NCBI RefSeq assembly: GCF_024171945.1
Contig: NZ_JAMTCR010000004.1
Span: forward strand, 558,001-622,000
DNA length: 64,000 nucleotides
DNA from: Actinokineospora globicatena
Lineage (GTDB): Bacteria; Actinomycetota; Actinomycetes; Mycobacteriales; Pseudonocardiaceae
Reading direction: 5' to 3'
Of this stretch, positions 61,647 through 64,000 are shown piece after piece. The stretch's first letter is position 1, and each line of letters starts with the position of its first letter. The notes beneath the pieces were generated by a model. That model was not told the DNA's origin. It saw only the letters and a program-made list of their open reading frames with translations, and made no database searches. The translations under genes and the position numbers were made by a program.

Positions 61647-63758
61647 GTGAGCGAGACCGCGCGGTTGGCCGCCTTGCACGAGTACGCCGTCCTCGACGCA
61701 CCCGCCGACGACGAGCTCTCCGCCGTCGTGCGCGTCGCCGCGCACGTCGCGGGCGTGCCCACGGCGACCCTCAACCTGCTCGACGAGCACCGGCAGTGCC
61801 AGCTGACCACGGTCGGCTTCGACGGCGCCGACTCCGCGCGCGCGGACTCGATGTGCCAGGTCGTCGTCACCACCGGCGACCCCGTGCACGTCACCGACGC
61901 CAGCCGCGACGAGCGCTTCGCCACCAGCCCGTGGGTGACCGGCGAGCTCGCCGCCGTCCGCGGCTACGCCTCCGTCCCGCTGATCACCCCCGACGGCCAC
62001 GTGCTCGGCACGCTGTGCGCGTTCGACACCGAGCCGAGGTCGTTCACCGAGACCCAGGTCACCGCCCTGCAGGACCTCGCCGTCGTCGTCCTCGCGCTCT
62101 TCGAGCGCCGCAGGCAGGCCAGGGCCACCGAGGCGCTCGCCGCCGAGACCGAGGCGGCCCGCGCCCTCGCCGAGGACTACGCCAACGAGCTCGAGGCCCG
62201 CCAGGAGCTGACCGACGCGGTGCACGAGTCCATCGACGTGGCCATCGTCGCCTGCGACGAGAACGGCCGCCTCACCCTGTTCAACCGCGCCGCCCGCGAG
62301 TGGCACGGCATGGGGGCCGACCCCGGCGTCGAGCCCGAGCAGTGGCCCGCGCACTACCGGCTCTACGCCCAGGACGGCGTCACCCCGCTCGACGCCGAGC
62401 AGGTCCCGCTGCGCGTGGCGCTGCGCGACGGCTCGGTCGCCGACGTGGAGATGGTCATCACCCGCGACGGGCGCGACCCGGTCCGGGTGGTGTGCGCCGG
62501 ACGGGCCCTGCACCGACCGGGCGGTACCCCGATCGGGGCCGTGGTCACCATGCGCGATGTGACCGTCGAGCGCGCCCAGCGCCAGGAACTCGCCGACCGC
62601 GAGCGTCTGCTCGCCACCATCCTCGACACCGCGCCGGACGCGGTCATCGTCGCCGACGCCAGGGGCGCGGTCACCGCGTGGAACCCGGCCGCCGAGGCGA
62701 TGTTCGGCTACACCGGCGACGAGGCCGTCGGGCGGCGGCTCGACGAGCTGATCATCCCGACCGGGCTCGCGGCCGCGCACAACCGCGGCTACGCCGACCG
62801 CGCGCGCACCGGCGAGTCCCGGCTGCACGACGGCATCGTCCAGGTGCCCGCGCGCCGCCGCGACGGCAGCGGGCTGCTGGTCGAGCTGAGCCTGGCGTCG
62901 TTCACCTGGCAGGGGGAGCGCCGCTTCCACTCGTTCCTGCGCGACGTGACCGAGCGCGAGGCGGCCCGGGAGCGCTTGGCGTTGGCCAACAGCGAACTGG
63001 CGGCGGCGAACGACGAACTCGACCAGTTCACCGCCATGGTCGCGCACGACCTCAAGAGCCCGCTGACCGCGATCACCGCGTACACCGAGGTCGTCACGGA
63101 GCTGATCGACGAGCGCGGTCGCCGCGGGGACCAGGCCGCGCACAAGGCACTCTCGGCGATCTCGCGCGCCGCGGACCGGATGACCGTCATGATCGACGAC
63201 CTGCTGGCGCACGCCCGCGCCTCGCACGAACCCCTCGGCCTGCGCGAGGTCGACCTCGACGGCATCGTCGACGACCTGGCGACCGAGCTCAGCGCGGGCT
63301 CCCGCCGCGTCGAGATCACCCGCGACCCGCTGCCCGCCATCCCCGGCCACCCGACCCTGCTGCGCCAGGTCATGGCGAACCTGCTGGGGAACGCGGTGAA
63401 GTACGTCGACCCCGGCGTCGAGCCGCGGGTCCACGTCGGTGCCGAGTGGACAGACGGCGCGGTCACGATCACCACCAGCGACAACGGGATCGGCATCCCG
63501 TCCGAGGCGCGCGAGCGGGTCTTCGCCCTCTACGACCGCGCCGAGGTCGCCTCCGCCTACCAGGGCACCGGCATCGGCCTGAGCACCTGCAGGCGCATCG
63601 TCGAACGCCACGGCGGCACCATCTGGGTCGAACCCGGCCGAGACGGCGGCACCCAGGTCCGCTTCACGGTGCCCGTCGCGGGCCACACCGCCCCGCCACC
63701 CCGCACCGAACGCCAACTCCGCGACCGCCGGTCCGGCCAGACCGCCCCCCGCCGATAG
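61647..63758 (+). CDS. GAF-PAS-PAS sensor histidine kinase
   Basis: 703 residues, no membrane helix, so cytoplasmic. GAF (about 18-155, with RGYASVPLITPDGHVLGTLC), PAS1 (about 205-320), PAS2 (about 325-445, with PDAVIVADARGAVTAWNPAAE), HisKA with His467 in MVAHDLKSPL, and HATPase with NAVKYV (N-box), DNGIGIP and GTGIGLSTC. The GTG at 61647 follows GGAGG. There is no receiver gene beside it within the window, so its output partner is unknown. The GAF and PAS domains suggest a soluble or light/redox signal. Confidence 0.9.
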   Translation: MSETARLAALHEYAVLDAPADDELSAVVRVAAHVAGVPTATLNLLDEHRQCQLTTVGFDGADSARADSMCQVVVTTGDPVHVTDASRDERFATSPWVTGELAAVRGYASVPLITPDGHVLGTLCAFDTEPRSFTETQVTALQDLAVVVLALFERRRQARATEALAAETEAARALAEDYANELEARQELTDAVHESIDVAIVACDENGRLTLFNRAAREWHGMGADPGVEPEQWPAHYRLYAQDGVTPLDAEQVPLRVALRDGSVADVEMVITRDGRDPVRVVCAGRALHRPGGTPIGAVVTMRDVTVERAQRQELADRERLLATILDTAPDAVIVADARGAVTAWNPAAEAMFGYTGDEAVGRRLDELIIPTGLAAAHNRGYADRARTGESRLHDGIVQVPARRRDGSGLLVELSLASFTWQGERRFHSFLRDVTEREAARERLALANSELAAANDELDQFTAMVAHDLKSPLTAITAYTEVVTELIDERGRRGDQAAHKALSAISRAADRMTVMIDDLLAHARASHEPLGLREVDLDGIVDDLATELSAGSRRVEITRDPLPAIPGHPTLLRQVMANLLGNAVKYVDPGVEPRVHVGAEWTDGAVTITTSDNGIGIPSEARERVFALYDRAEVASAYQGTGIGLSTCRRIVERHGGTIWVEPGRDGGTQVRFTVPVAGHTAPPPRTERQLRDRRSGQTAPRR

Positions 63759-64000
63759 CTGCCGCGCTTTTCTCTACTGTGGACTGTGTGCAGCCGACGA
63801 ACCCTTCGGGCACAACGAGGAAATCGCGCTCTCGGCACGGTCGAACCCCTCGACGTGATGAAGAGCACGCCCCTCCATGCCCCCGTCAACCCCGCGTCGC
63901 CACCCTCCGGCTCATGATCAACTCCCGCGGTGGGGCCCACCCTCCCGGGGTCTGAGGTCCCACGTTCGAGACTATCGGAATCGGGGACTTGTCAAGTGGG
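63759..64000. other. noncoding 3' edge of the window
   Basis: I see no gene, strong hairpin or tRNA-like fold here. It may contain the promoter of a gene beyond the window. Confidence 0.4.

Overview
The window is about 72% GC, uses many GTG and TTG starts and has densely overlapping genes, so it comes from a filamentous-type actinobacterium. Pseudonocardiales (Actinokineospora, Saccharothrix or Lentzea type) is my best guess, but that is inference only. I saw no rRNA, tRNA, CRISPR array or complete transposon. Positions, motifs and inverted repeats come from reading the sequence; family names come from motif recognition, with no database search.

Region by region. 1-8.5 kb: the end of a DUF11-repeat wall protein, a receiver plus hybrid histidine kinase pair, a small membrane protein with a helix-turn-helix protein, a LuxR-type response regulator and a CpaE/ParA-like ATPase. 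8.6-9.3 kb: a noncoding repeat/hairpin block. 9.3-18.3 kb: a chemoreceptor, a TasA-like surface protein, a large protein fusing an ER-type (SipW-like) signal peptidase to four LamG domains, and a secreted EndoU RNase toxin with an overlapping probable immunity gene. 18.4-25.6 kb: peroxiredoxin, a MarR/glyoxalase pair with twin operators, MetRS, SoxR, a sugar epimerase, a DnaQ-BRCT exonuclease and a 2OG-Fe(II) oxygenase. 25.6-28.1 kb: a decayed STAND-type NTPase/nuclease. 28-32.7 kb: a subtilase and a tyrosine phosphatase.

32.9-41.9 kb is the metabolic centre. A seven-gene tail-to-head run holds a Thi5-type ABC importer, a thymidylate-synthase-like enzyme with the Asn-to-Asp change of (d)CMP hydroxymethylases, a SAM methyltransferase, a nucleoside N-glycosidase-like protein and a HAD phosphatase. 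This matches what is needed to make 5-hydroxymethylcytosine and its 2-O-methyl derivative bacimethrin, a thiamine antivitamin. TenA and an amidohydrolase, on the other strand and divergent from an SDR across a palindromic operator, follow after a second copy of the 8.7-kb repeat.

42-50 kb: a PQQ-type propeller protein, a TolB-propeller amidohydrolase, small hypotheticals, a degenerate repeat tract and an ArsB-like transporter. 50-57 kb: a 2H phosphoesterase-like gene and a 1972-residue NLR-like protein (HTH, TIR, degenerate metallophosphoesterase, NACHT, pentapeptide repeats, 15 WD40 repeats). 57-64 kb: a methyltransferase, a HAD/membrane-protein pair, a VanZ-like protein, a secreted peptidase-type hydrolase and a GAF-PAS-PAS histidine kinase.
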